Below, piece after piece: positions 39,123 through 48,235 of a stretch of DNA of 64,000 nucleotides. The notes below the pieces were generated by a model that was not told where the DNA came from, made no database searches, and saw only the letters and a program-made list of their open reading frames with translations. Both the position numbers and the translations under genes were made by a program. The stretch comes from Clostridium algifaecis (lineage in GTDB: Bacteria > Bacillota > Clostridia > Clostridiales > Clostridiaceae). The stretch lies in assembly GCF_017874415.1 (NCBI RefSeq), contig NZ_JAGGLM010000001.1:310001-374000 (forward strand), written 5' to 3'. Each line of letters begins with the position of its first letter. Positions within the stretch are counted from its first letter, which is position 1.

Positions 39123-40070
39123 GTGTATAAAAAGATAATTTCAATAATAGTTATTTTAGCCATAATTTCAATTCCAAAGTTTCATACTATAGATCCCGGC
39201 CGCAGTATTAAATTTCCAGGTTATATTTATGATACTAAGAATGTAAAAGCAAGTAAGATTAACAGTACAGATATAAATAATAACTTATCATTTAATATTC
39301 TGAACAGGAGATATGATTTCATAAATTTAAATAAAACAACCATAATAGCTCATCGTGGAGCAAGCGGTATTGCTCCTGAAAATTCTATACCAGCAATTGA
39401 TGAAGCAGGCAAAATGGGATACTTTGGAGTAGAGCTCGATATATGTTCTTCATCTGATGGAGTTTTATATCTGTTACATGATGGAAAACTTGATAGAACT
39501 ACAGACGGATCAGGAAGTATAACTGATAAAACGTCCACACAAATAGACAACCTTAGAATTAATAGAGGAGCAAATATAGATTTATATCCTGATTTAAAAA
39601 TACCACGTTTTGAAGATGCATTGGAAGAATGTGAAAAAAACAATCTTGTGCCTGTATTTGATATTAAAGTTTTTAGCAAGAAAGACAGGGACGTAAATAC
39701 ATTCATAAATATTATTTACAAACATAATTATGAAAAAAAATTATTGGTTCATTCTTTCAATTACAAAATAATGGAGGATATACGCAAAAAGAATAAAGAA
39801 ATTATATTAATGCCTATGGTAAATCCTAAAGATAAAGTTCACGGTTATAATTATATAAGGTCTTTTGGATTTACAGGACTCGATTGTTATAATAAGTATC
39901 TTAATAAAGCTCTGGTACAGCGTGCACATAAAGATGGTTTGAAAGTATTTGCGTGGACAGTTGATAAACCCTCAACTTTGAAAAAAGATATAGACATGGG
40001 AGTTGACTTTATATATTCAAATAAAATACCACCCGACAAAACTTCAAAACAAAATATTAAAAAATTTTAG
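39123..40070 (+). CDS. Glycerophosphodiester phosphodiesterase, membrane-anchored or secreted
   Basis: GDPD-family phosphodiesterase (TIM barrel) that cleaves glycerophosphodiesters to glycerol 3-phosphate; 315 residues. The first about 20 residues are a hydrophobic signal or anchor (IISIIVILAIISIP) without an obvious cleavage site. The catalytic block AHRGASGIAPENS is near residues 77-89, the metal ligands E and D are in GVELDIC, and the second His is in LLHDGKLDRTT. The start is GTG at 39123 with GGGGATGGTG upstream. It probably acts outside the cell on lipid or teichoic-acid debris. Confidence 0.9.
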   Translation: MYKKIISIIVILAIISIPKFHTIDPGRSIKFPGYIYDTKNVKASKINSTDINNNLSFNILNRRYDFINLNKTTIIAHRGASGIAPENSIPAIDEAGKMGYFGVELDICSSSDGVLYLLHDGKLDRTTDGSGSITDKTSTQIDNLRINRGANIDLYPDLKIPRFEDALEECEKNNLVPVFDIKVFSKKDRDVNTFINIIYKHNYEKKLLVHSFNYKIMEDIRKKNKEIILMPMVNPKDKVHGYNYIRSFGFTGLDCYNKYLNKALVQRAHKDGLKVFAWTVDKPSTLKKDIDMGVDFIYSNKIPPDKTSKQNIKKF

Positions 40071-40175
40071 TAGTGCATGAAAAATTTAGCCTCTAAATTA
40101 AATATGAACTCTTTATCATATTGTACCCAAAGAGTATAATAAGTTATGTAATTATTTAGGAAAGGAAGATAAACT

Positions 40176-41123
40176 TTGAAAATTAAAGACCTAATATCAA
40201 ATAATAATATAATTGTTTTTTTACTTGTAAGGAATATGGAAGAGTCCATAGATAGGAATAATAACCCATATATCAAATTTTCTTTGAGCGATGGAAGAGA
40301 TGATATTGATGCATTTATGTGGGGAGCTAAAAAGGAAAATTTAGAGCCTGGAATTGAAACAGGTAAGATAATAAAAGTGAAAGCTACGGTAAAAAATCAG
40401 AGAAATAGGCTTCAATTAATAATACAAAAAATAAGACTATCTGTGCCTGATGATGATATAGATGAAGGCAGTTTTATAAAGAAAGCACCTGTGAGTTCAG
40501 AAGATATGCTAAGATCTATCTTAGATGAGGTAAATAAGTTTCAAAATATTGATTTAAAAAAGTTAGTAATCAAATTACTGGATGATAATAAAGATAAGCT
40601 CTTGTACTATCCAGCCGCAAAAACTGTTCATCATGCTGTAAAAGGAGGACTTTTATATCATATTTATAGGATGCTTAAAAATGGTATAAATATGGCAGAA
40701 ATATATAATGAATATGTAAATAGGGATCTACTATTGTCAGGTATTATTATCCATGATATTGGGAAAATAAATGAAATTGAATCCAATAACTTGGGCATAG
40801 CGGATGATTATTCAAAGGAAGGAAAGCTTCTTGGACATATTGTACAGGGTACTATTATGCTCCATGATGTTGCTAAGGAGCTCAACATTTCAGATGAGGT
40901 AGAACTTTTGCTGAAACATATGATAGTTTCTCATCATGGTCTAGAGGAAAATGGATCTCCTAAAAAACCTATGATTTTAGAGGCAGAGCTTTTACACCAT
41001 TTGGATGAAATTGATGCTAATGTGTATCAGTTTCAGGATACATTAAGAGACGTTTCTAAAGGTGAGTTTAGCGAAAGGCAATTTTTCCTTGGGAATATAC
41101 AGATATACAGGAATAACTTATAA
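40176..41123 (+). CDS. 3'-5' exoribonuclease YhaM-like (OB-fold plus HD domain)
   Basis: Protein of 315 residues, the family length. The N-terminal OB-fold (about 10-100: YIKFSLSDGRDDIDAFMWG) is followed by an HD domain whose metal ligands are seen in VHHAVKGGLLYH, IIHDIGK and HHGLEENGSPKKP (about 145-265). Bacillus YhaM is a Mn-dependent exonuclease on RNA and single-stranded DNA. TTG start with AAAGGAAG upstream. A terminator follows, so it is separate from the hydrogenase operon. Confidence 0.87.
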   Translation: MKIKDLISNNNIIVFLLVRNMEESIDRNNNPYIKFSLSDGRDDIDAFMWGAKKENLEPGIETGKIIKVKATVKNQRNRLQLIIQKIRLSVPDDDIDEGSFIKKAPVSSEDMLRSILDEVNKFQNIDLKKLVIKLLDDNKDKLLYYPAAKTVHHAVKGGLLYHIYRMLKNGINMAEIYNEYVNRDLLLSGIIIHDIGKINEIESNNLGIADDYSKEGKLLGHIVQGTIMLHDVAKELNISDEVELLLKHMIVSHHGLEENGSPKKPMILEAELLHHLDEIDANVYQFQDTLRDVSKGEFSERQFFLGNIQIYRNNL

Positions 41124-41133
41124 TATCTTAAAG

Positions 41134-41160
41134 GAGTGCATATGCACTCTTATTTTTTTA
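41134..41160 (+). terminator. Terminator between the yhaM-like gene and the hydrogenase operon
   Basis: GAGTGCATATGCACTC (41134-41149) is a perfect palindrome followed by TTATTTTTTT. Confidence 0.85.
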
Positions 41161-41235
41161 TATTCAATTATAGTTATATTGTATGAATTTATATTATATA
41201 AATAATATAAGGAATTAAAAGGTAGTGATATAACA

Positions 41236-42087
41236 ATGACTTTAGATAAAAAGTATACTGCTAAACTACTAACACGTGAAGCTATAAAGCTAGTTGAAAA
41301 TAAGAAGATAAAAAAGTTAAATGCTATCTGGCTGGAGGTAACAGGATGCTCGGGAAATATTATTTCTTTTTTAAATGGTGAAAATCCCGGACTTAACTAT
41401 ATTTTAAATGAATTAATCAATCTAAAGTACAATAATACCTTAATGGTTTCGGAAGGAGATTTTGCTTTTAAACAATTTTTAGATACCATGAATACTGAAT
41501 TTATATTATTAGTAGATGGGGCAGTATCCACTGCCCAAAATGGTTTTTATAATATTATTGCTAATTATAAAGGAAAACCAATTACTGCATTAGAAGCTAT
41601 AAAAATGGCAGGAGAAAAAGCAAAATATGTTGTGACTGTTGGAACTTGTGCTTCCTTTGGCGGAATTTCTGCTGCAAAACCCAATCCTTCTAGAAGTACT
41701 AGTGTGGAAAAAGTAATAAGCAATGAAGTTATAAAACTTCCAGGATGTCCATGCCATCCGGATTGGGTGATAGGAATTTTAGCACATCTTATTGTTTTTG
41801 GAAAGCCTGAACTGGATAGTGAAGGAAGGCCTATTCTTTTTTATGGAGTAACTATTCACGATATGTGTACAAGAAGAGGATATTTCGATAAAGGAATTTT
41901 TGCCAGCAAATTTGGAGAAGATGGATGTATGTTTAAATTAGGATGCAGGGGACCTGTTACTAAAACAGATTGTCCAAAAAGAAAATGGAATGGATATGTA
42001 AATTGGCCTGTTCAGGCTAATACCAATTGCATAGGATGTGCAAATTCAAGTTTCCCCGATGGTATGGAGCCATTTATAAGATATTAG
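41236..42087 (+). CDS. [NiFe]-hydrogenase small subunit, cytoplasmic type
   Basis: Electron-transfer subunit with three Fe-S clusters; 283 residues. Proximal-cluster residues appear in GCSGNIISFLN (C38), VGTCASFGG and GCPCHPDW. The distal cluster is seen in IHDMCTRRG with GCMFKLGCRGP, and the medial cluster in CPKRKW and NCIGCANSSFPDG. It has neither an N-terminal Tat signal nor a C-terminal membrane anchor, so the enzyme should stay in the cytoplasm. The opening motif lacks the usual first Cys of CTGCS and instead reads GCSGN, as in uptake enzymes of the cyanobacterial kind. It is first of nine tightly packed genes. No strong promoter is clear in 41161-41235. Confidence 0.93.
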   Translation: MTLDKKYTAKLLTREAIKLVENKKIKKLNAIWLEVTGCSGNIISFLNGENPGLNYILNELINLKYNNTLMVSEGDFAFKQFLDTMNTEFILLVDGAVSTAQNGFYNIIANYKGKPITALEAIKMAGEKAKYVVTVGTCASFGGISAAKPNPSRSTSVEKVISNEVIKLPGCPCHPDWVIGILAHLIVFGKPELDSEGRPILFYGVTIHDMCTRRGYFDKGIFASKFGEDGCMFKLGCRGPVTKTDCPKRKWNGYVNWPVQANTNCIGCANSSFPDGMEPFIRY

Positions 42088-42096
42088 GAGGATTTT

Positions 42097-43485
42097 ATGA
42101 AAAAGACTATTACAATTGATCCCATTACAAGAATAAGTGGTTTTTTGGAAACTAAAGTTAAAGTAGAAGGCAATATTATTGCAGATGCCAAAACCAGTGG
42201 ATTATTATTTAGGGGCTTTGAAAAGATGCTTAAAAGTAGGAAACCTTTAGATGCGGTATATTTTACAGAAAGAATATGTGGAATATGTTCTACAGCTCAT
42301 GCTGTGGCTTCAACCATGGCACTGGAAGATGCACTAAAGGTGAAAATAAGTTTAAATGATTCATATATTCGCAATTTAATGCATGGATTTGAATTTATAC
42401 AAAATCATTTAAGGCACTTTTATAATTTAACTATACCAGATTATGTAAAAATAGCTAGTACTAATTCCCTGTATTCAACACAGTACAATGATTATAGACT
42501 TTCAGACAAGTTGAACAGGAGAATAAGTGATCATTATATGGATAGCATTAAATACAGTAGATTGGCCCATGAAGGATTAGCTGTATTGGGTGGAAAAGCA
42601 CCACATAGTCATGGAATTTTTGTAGGCGGAGTTACCGTAAATATAGATGCATATAAGCTGACAAAAATTAAATCCATAGTTTCTGAGTTAAAGAAATTTA
42701 TTGATGATTTTATGGTAGAAGATATATGTACAATTTCTAAATATTATTCTGATTATTTTAAAAAGGGAGAAGCTTACGGCAATTTTATGAGCTACGGAGT
42801 TTTTGATGAATACCACGATCCTGAAATAAGTTATGTAAAACCTTCGGTACTAATAAATGGGCAAAAGCATGATTTCGATGTTAACAAAATTACCGAAAAT
42901 ATACTTCATACCTGGTATATGAATGATAATGAGGAGTCAATTAATTTGTCTAAAGAAGAAGGATACAGCTTTATAAAATCACCTAATTATGATGGATATC
43001 CTATGGAAGTAGGACCTCTTTCAAGGCAGATACTCGCAGGTGAATATAAAGGAGGCAGCTCCTGTATGGACAGAATTGTTGCAAGAGTAAAGGAAACTAA
43101 AAAAATTATAAACATTATGAAAGGACTTGCGGAAAGGATTGAACTATTGCCATGCAATCAAAAGGTATATGATATTCCTGATAAAGCATTTGGTGCAGGA
43201 TTAATAGATACTACCAGAGGAGCATTAGGTCACTGGATAAAAATAGAGAACAAACTCATAAAACATTATAATATTATAACTCCTACAGTGTGGAATATGG
43301 GACCTAAAGATGAATCGGGCAGATGGGGCGTTGGAGAAAAATCTCTAATAGGAACAAGGATAAATGATATAAGTAAACCTGTAGAGGTTGGGAGAATTAT
43401 GAGATCTTTTGACCCCTGTGTTTCCTGCGCTACCCATTTAATAAGTGATAACTACAAACCAGTTCATATCCAGGTTCTCACATGA
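42097..43485 (+). CDS. [NiFe]-hydrogenase large subunit (precursor)
   Basis: Catalytic subunit of 462 residues. The N-terminal nickel motif is RICGIC (C61, C64) and the C-terminal one is DPCVSCATH (C441, C444, H447). A 15-residue tail after H447 should be removed by the protease encoded next door, so it is a matured rather than a tail-less enzyme. The start ITIDPITRISGFLE is typical. RBS AGGAGG lies before ATG. The gene begins 9 bases after the small subunit and overlaps the protease gene by four bases. The likely function is H2 uptake; the direction in vivo is not proven by sequence. Confidence 0.95.
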   Translation: MKKTITIDPITRISGFLETKVKVEGNIIADAKTSGLLFRGFEKMLKSRKPLDAVYFTERICGICSTAHAVASTMALEDALKVKISLNDSYIRNLMHGFEFIQNHLRHFYNLTIPDYVKIASTNSLYSTQYNDYRLSDKLNRRISDHYMDSIKYSRLAHEGLAVLGGKAPHSHGIFVGGVTVNIDAYKLTKIKSIVSELKKFIDDFMVEDICTISKYYSDYFKKGEAYGNFMSYGVFDEYHDPEISYVKPSVLINGQKHDFDVNKITENILHTWYMNDNEESINLSKEEGYSFIKSPNYDGYPMEVGPLSRQILAGEYKGGSSCMDRIVARVKETKKIINIMKGLAERIELLPCNQKVYDIPDKAFGAGLIDTTRGALGHWIKIENKLIKHYNIITPTVWNMGPKDESGRWGVGEKSLIGTRINDISKPVEVGRIMRSFDPCVSCATHLISDNYKPVHIQVLT

Positions 43486-43946
43486 AGGTCAAGGTTATTG
43501 CAATAGGAAATATCTTAATGGAGGATGACGGCATTGGAATAAAGGTAGCGGAGAGAATAAAAGGCAGTCTTGTAAGAAATAACATAGAAGTTATAATTGG
43601 AGAAACTGATTTTCAGTATTGTATTTCATTAATAGAAAATGGGGATTTTGTATTTATATTAGATGCGGTTTGTTATAACAAAAGTCCTGGAGAGATAACA
43701 ATTACCAATTTAGAGGAATATAAATGTAAAAAAAAATATTATACCCAGCACAGCTGTAATGTCATAGATTTAATAAAATTATACTATAAATCAATAAGAG
43801 GTTTTGTTATTGGAATTGAAGTTGGCAGTGTCAGTTTTAAATTAGGCCTTAGCCAGCAGCTGGAAGACAAAATTGACATAATTTCCAAAGAAGTTTTAGA
43901 AGATATTCTTTTAAAAGTTAACTCTAAAGATTTGGAGGGAAAATAG
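43482..43946 (+). CDS. Hydrogenase maturation endopeptidase (HyaD/HycI family)
   Basis: Nickel-dependent protease of 154 residues that cuts the large-subunit tail after Ni insertion. The probable Ni-binding residues of the family are E14 in GNILMEDDGIG, D61 in FILDAV and H90 in TQHSCNVIDL. It overlaps the large-subunit gene by ATGA, and the next gene starts directly after its stop. The substrate is presumably the tail following H447 of that protein. Confidence 0.92.
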   Translation: MKVKVIAIGNILMEDDGIGIKVAERIKGSLVRNNIEVIIGETDFQYCISLIENGDFVFILDAVCYNKSPGEITITNLEEYKCKKKYYTQHSCNVIDLIKLYYKSIRGFVIGIEVGSVSFKLGLSQQLEDKIDIISKEVLEDILLKVNSKDLEGK

Positions 43947-44375
43947 TTGAATCTTTACTTGATTTCAAAACTTCAGAGTATTAAACAGAGAATTGGTTAT
44001 TACAATCAACAAATGATTATTAATCCATGGCCGCATATGAAAAACTATTATGGATGTTTAATAAATAATGAAATAGTAAAATTACAGGTACTAATAGGTG
44101 AAATGTATGAACAGGAAAAGAGTGAGAATGGAGTACGACAGGTAAAAGAGCTTACTTTGGAAGAACTATCAAAGTATGATGGAGCTAATGGAGCACCTGC
44201 CTATATAGCTATTGATGGCATAGTATATGATGTAAGCTTATCTCCCGTTTGGGCTGGAGGGACTCATTATGGACTGTATGCAGGCAGGGACTTGACAACT
44301 GAATTTAAAAATTGTCATAAGGGTCAGATGAGCATATTAGAAAATCTGCCCAAGGTAGGAAATTTAAAAGTTTGA
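43947..44375 (+). CDS. Cytochrome b5-like heme/steroid-binding domain protein in the hydrogenase operon
   Basis: Protein of 142 residues. The N-terminal half (1-65) is not recognised and contains WPHMKNYYG. The C-terminal half (about 66-142) is a cytochrome-b5-like domain: ELTLEELSKYDGANGAPAYI, DGIVYDVSLSPVWAGG, HYGLYAGRDLTTEF and LPKVG. H107 and H124 are candidate heme ligands. There is no signal peptide. Start TTG at 43947 follows the TAG of the protease gene, with GGAGGGAAA just upstream. It could be the electron acceptor or a heme-binding partner of the hydrogenase; similar proteins accompany clostridial [NiFe] hydrogenases as far as I recall. Confidence 0.8.
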   Translation: MNLYLISKLQSIKQRIGYYNQQMIINPWPHMKNYYGCLINNEIVKLQVLIGEMYEQEKSENGVRQVKELTLEELSKYDGANGAPAYIAIDGIVYDVSLSPVWAGGTHYGLYAGRDLTTEFKNCHKGQMSILENLPKVGNLKV

Positions 44376-44391
44376 AGGAGTGAATTAGAAA

Positions 44392-44652
44392 ATGCATGAT
44401 ATTATATTATTAAGTAAAATATCTAAGGCTTTGAACAAATGCTGTGTTCAAAATAAAATTTTAAAAGTAAATAAATTAATTGTAGTTGTAAATGAAAATA
44501 GCCATGTTAATTCCTCTAATCTTTATGATTATCTTAGAAGTTATAATGAAGACATAACAGACGAATTGACAGAAGTTAAAATTGAAATTGAAGATTTGCC
44601 TGATCAAATAGCAATAATTAAAAATATAGAAGGTGATGTGGCTGAAAACTAA
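44392..44652 (+). CDS. HypA-like protein lacking the zinc-binding domain
   Basis: Protein of 86 residues. MHDIILLSKISKAL resembles the HypA opening, in which the M-H-[ED] His binds nickel; later VNKLIVVVNENSHVNSSNLY resembles the HypA strand and helix. The usual zinc finger (two CxxC pairs) is missing: the only Cys are the adjacent pair at 17-18. It lies between the b5-like gene and hypF, a place where hyp operons carry hypA. It may be a divergent Ni chaperone or a structural remnant. It overlaps hypF by up to 20 bases. Confidence 0.6.
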   Translation: MHDIILLSKISKALNKCCVQNKILKVNKLIVVVNENSHVNSSNLYDYLRSYNEDITDELTEVKIEIEDLPDQIAIIKNIEGDVAEN

Positions 44653-46927
44653 TGATATAATTACCTGCAAGAAAAGGTATCTTCTAAAAATATATGGAAT
44701 AGTTCAGAGCATTGGCTTCAGACCTTTTGTGTACAATAAAGCAAAAAAATACAAAATCCAGGGTTGGGTAAACAATTCAGGGGGTTCAGTAGTTATTGAT
44801 TTAACTGGAACCAAAGAAAACATTAAAAAATTTATACTAGACATTATTAAAAATCCACCTATTCAAGCGGTTATAGAAAAAGTAGAATGTTCTACCTTAA
44901 AATATTATAATTATCACAATTTTATTATCAAAGAAAGCCTTAAAAACAATTCTTCAGTAAAGTTCATACCACCAGATATAGGAGTTTGTCCAAAATGTAT
45001 CCATGAAGTTATTAGTAAAAAGGATAGAAGATATAAATATGCTTTTACAAGCTGTACACAGTGTGGACCTAGATATTCAATAATGAGATCACTACCATAT
45101 GATAGAAACAGCACAACTATGAATGAATTCGAAATGTGTGAAAGCTGTGAGGAAGAATACAATAATAATTCAAATAGAAGATTTCATTCGGAAGCAAATT
45201 GCTGTCAGGAATGTGGACCATCTTTAATACTTATGAATAATAAAAGAGAGACTATAAATTGTGAAGATGTAATTGAAAAAGTTATATTTTTAATAAAAAT
45301 AGGAAAAATTATTGCCATAAAAGGAATAGGAGGTTTTCATTTAGTTTGTGATGGCAGAAATGAAAAAGCTGTAAGTGAACTTAGAATGAGGAAAAAAAGA
45401 CCGACTAAACCTTTGGCAGTTATGATTAAGGACATAAACCTCATAAAAGAGTATTGTGAGGTTAGCGAAAAGGAAGAAGAAATTTTAACAGGCAGCAAAA
45501 GACCTATTGTTCTTTTAAAGAAGAATACAGATATTACATTACCATATAATATAGCACCTAATCAAAAAAAATTAGGAATTATGATGCCTTATACTCCACT
45601 GCATTATTTATTACTTGAAAAAGAATTGGATGTGCTTATAATGACCAGCGGAAACATAAGCGGGAGGCCTATGGAATATAAAAATACCAGTGTACTTGAA
45701 AATTTAAATAATGTATCAGACTATTTTTTAATGCACAATAGAAAAATTGTTGTTCCTGTTGATGATTCAGTGGTTAAGGTATTAAATGATAAAGAATGTA
45801 TAGTTAGACGGGGAAGAGGATATTCTCCGTCTACAGAAAATTTAGGAGTAAGGGATAATATTATAGCTCTAGGACCGGAACAAAAAAACAGCATTTCTCT
45901 TTCTAAAAATGGATATGTATATACCAGTCAATACCTGGGGGACTTAAAAAAACTTGAGTACTATAAAAATTACAGATATGTACTAAAACATTTAATTAAT
46001 TTGCTGGACATAAACCCACGGGTATTGGTACAGGATATGCATCCTTTCTATATTACATCAAAATATGCTGATAATTTAAATATAAGAAAAATCAAGATAC
46101 AGCATCATCATGCCCATATGGTTAGCTGTATGGCAGAGCATGGAATTTACCGCAAAGTTATAGGAGTTATTTATGATGGAACGGGCTTTGGAATAGATGG
46201 TAATATATGGGGAGGAGAATTCTTCGTAGGTACAAGAAGTCATTTTAAAAGAGTGGGACATTTAAAATATGTAAGCATACAGGGAGGCGATGCAGCTATA
46301 AGGGAACCATGGAGGTCTGCTGCCAGTTATTTGTATTCTTTGGACTATCCTATAGAGAAATTTATAAATAATGTGAATCAACCCAGTATAGATATAATTA
46401 CACAAGCTCTAAGGGCTTCACTTAATTGCTATAAGTCTTCCAGTGTGGGACGATTGTTTGATGCTGTTTCATCTTTTTTGGGACTTAGAAATTATAGTAC
46501 ATATGAAGGTGAAGCTTCTATAGATTTGGAGAATATAATAGCGGAAAATATAATAGAAAGCTACATTTGCAATATAGATAAAATAAGTAATGTTTTTCAA
46601 ATTGAATATAAGGATATTGTTTATGGAGTAATAAAGGATATAGAAAAAGGAATATCTAAAGCTGTAATATCAGCTAAATTTCATAACACACTTTCCAGGG
46701 TTACTTGTAATCTGGTTATTAAATTATCGAAGTTATATAAAATTGAGGATGTGATTTTAAGCGGCGGCGTGTTCCAAAATGAGCATTTACTTAAATCTAT
46801 ATATGATGAACTTACATTGAGAGGACTTAGAGTCTTTTTTAATTCTAAGACTCCCATAAATGACAATGGAATTTCCTTTGGACAAATTGCTGCTGCAAAT
46901 GCCATTATTGAAGGAGAGGAGATATAA
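44633..46927 (+). CDS. hypF: Carbamoyltransferase HypF
   Basis: Makes the thiocarbamate on HypE from carbamoyl phosphate and ATP, the origin of the CN ligands of the active-site iron. It has 764 residues. Acylphosphatase-like domain (GIVQSIGFRPFVYNKA near 23-38), tandem zinc fingers (CPKC, CTQCG, CESC, CQECG, about 118-200), YrdC-like domain (about 205-390) and Kae1-like carbamoyltransferase domain (VIYDGTGFGIDGNIWGGEF near 515) are in the standard order. The start could be GTG 44633 or ATG 44636, both with AGAAGG nearby; both overlap the preceding gene. Full length and intact. Confidence 0.95.
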   Translation: MMWLKTNDIITCKKRYLLKIYGIVQSIGFRPFVYNKAKKYKIQGWVNNSGGSVVIDLTGTKENIKKFILDIIKNPPIQAVIEKVECSTLKYYNYHNFIIKESLKNNSSVKFIPPDIGVCPKCIHEVISKKDRRYKYAFTSCTQCGPRYSIMRSLPYDRNSTTMNEFEMCESCEEEYNNNSNRRFHSEANCCQECGPSLILMNNKRETINCEDVIEKVIFLIKIGKIIAIKGIGGFHLVCDGRNEKAVSELRMRKKRPTKPLAVMIKDINLIKEYCEVSEKEEEILTGSKRPIVLLKKNTDITLPYNIAPNQKKLGIMMPYTPLHYLLLEKELDVLIMTSGNISGRPMEYKNTSVLENLNNVSDYFLMHNRKIVVPVDDSVVKVLNDKECIVRRGRGYSPSTENLGVRDNIIALGPEQKNSISLSKNGYVYTSQYLGDLKKLEYYKNYRYVLKHLINLLDINPRVLVQDMHPFYITSKYADNLNIRKIKIQHHHAHMVSCMAEHGIYRKVIGVIYDGTGFGIDGNIWGGEFFVGTRSHFKRVGHLKYVSIQGGDAAIREPWRSAASYLYSLDYPIEKFINNVNQPSIDIITQALRASLNCYKSSSVGRLFDAVSSFLGLRNYSTYEGEASIDLENIIAENIIESYICNIDKISNVFQIEYKDIVYGVIKDIEKGISKAVISAKFHNTLSRVTCNLVIKLSKLYKIEDVILSGGVFQNEHLLKSIYDELTLRGLRVFFNSKTPINDNGISFGQIAAANAIIEGEEI

Positions 46928-46928
46928 T

Positions 46929-47156
46929 ATGTGTCTTGCTGTACCAGCTCAAATAAAAATTATTAATGGAAATTTAGCAGATGTAGACATTATGGGAATA
47001 GACAAAAAAGTGGATATACAGCTTATAGAAAATCCCAAAATAGATGATTATGTTTTAATACATGCAGGTTTTGGAATACAGAAAATAGATAAAGAATATT
47101 TTGATTATCTGGAAAATATATTTAAAAGTGAAATAGATAGTGGAGAAAATATATGA
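46929..47156 (+). CDS. hypC: Hydrogenase assembly chaperone HypC
   Basis: Chaperone of 75 residues that, with HypD, carries Fe(CN)2CO to the large subunit. MCLAVPAQI with Cys2 is the defining motif, followed by DVDIMGIDKKVDIQLIEN and DYVLIHAGFGIQKID. The frame is open upstream into hypF, but the Cys2 motif fixes the start at 46929, one base after the hypF stop. It overlaps hypD by ATGA. Confidence 0.96.
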   Translation: MCLAVPAQIKIINGNLADVDIMGIDKKVDIQLIENPKIDDYVLIHAGFGIQKIDKEYFDYLENIFKSEIDSGENI

Positions 47157-48235
47157 ATAAAGAACAACTTTTAATTAAACTGGTTGACAGAATAAAAAAC
47201 AGTAAACTAGAGAACTTTACAATTATGGAAGTATGTGGAACGCATACTAAAAGTATATCAAAGCTTGGAATAAGAGAATTATTTTATCCTAAAATAAAAT
47301 TATTATCAGGACCAGGATGTCCAGTTTGTGTAACTCCCGAGGGGTATATAGATGCAGCTATAAATATTTTAAACAGAAAAGATGTTATATTAACAACCTT
47401 TGGAGATTTGATGAAAGTTAAAGGAAGCATAGAAAGTTTAATAGAGCAAAGAGAAAAAAGAAAAAATATAAATATAGTTTATTCACCTTTAGATGCTATT
47501 AAAATTGCACAAAAAAATAGAAATTTTCAGGTGGTATTTTTGGCAGTAGGTTTTGAAACTACTGCCCCAACAATTGGAGTTGCTATAAAAATAGCCAGGG
47601 AAAACAATATAAAAAATTTTTCTGTCCTCAGCGGCCTTAAGGTTATGAGACCGGTTTTACATAAAATATTAAAAAACGAAAAAAATAAAGTACAGGGAAT
47701 CATTTGCCCGGGACATGTAGCAGTTATAACCGGATCGGAGTATTTCAGATTTATAACTGAGGAATATAATGTTCCAGCAGTAGTAGCAGGATTTGAAGGC
47801 TTGGATATTATATCTGCAATATATTTTTTAATAGCACAGAAGGATAATGAGAAAAAGCAGTTTAAAAACTTGTATAAAACCTGTGTAACACCCTATGGAA
47901 ATGTGCTTGCCAGTAGAATTATGGATGAAGTATTTTCCACAGGGAATTCTATATGGAGGGGAATTGGACAGGTGCATGGATCAGGCCTGTATTTGAATCA
48001 TAAATATGAAGAATTTGATGCCTTGAAAAAATTTAATCTGGTTATACAGGAAAAAAGTAATGAATCCTGTGTGTGCAGCCAAATTATATTGGGTCAGAAG
48101 ATTCCCTATGAGTGCCCCTTTTTTGCTAAAAGGTGTACTCCTGAATCTCCAGTAGGACCATGTATGGTGTCCTCGGAAGGCTCCTGCTGTGTATATTATA
48201 AATATGGGGGTAAATATTATGGAAGAAACTATTAA
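47153..48235 (+). CDS. hypD: Hydrogenase formation protein HypD
   Basis: [4Fe-4S] scaffold where iron receives CN and CO; 360 residues. VCGTHTKSI holds the Cys and His for iron, and the redox Cys pair is in GPGCPVCVTPEG. CPGHVAVITG lies in the central part. The cluster ligands are in the C-terminal stretch (ECPFFAKRCTPESPVGPC and SSEGSC). It overlaps hypC by four bases and hypE by 17. Confidence 0.96.
   Translation: MNKEQLLIKLVDRIKNSKLENFTIMEVCGTHTKSISKLGIRELFYPKIKLLSGPGCPVCVTPEGYIDAAINILNRKDVILTTFGDLMKVKGSIESLIEQREKRKNINIVYSPLDAIKIAQKNRNFQVVFLAVGFETTAPTIGVAIKIARENNIKNFSVLSGLKVMRPVLHKILKNEKNKVQGIICPGHVAVITGSEYFRFITEEYNVPAVVAGFEGLDIISAIYFLIAQKDNEKKQFKNLYKTCVTPYGNVLASRIMDEVFSTGNSIWRGIGQVHGSGLYLNHKYEEFDALKKFNLVIQEKSNESCVCSQIILGQKIPYECPFFAKRCTPESPVGPCMVSSEGSCCVYYKYGGKYYGRNY

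Noticed and set aside
46860-46928. N-terminal extension of HypC into hypF
   Set aside because: HypC function needs the N-terminal Met-Cys; the start at 46929 provides it.
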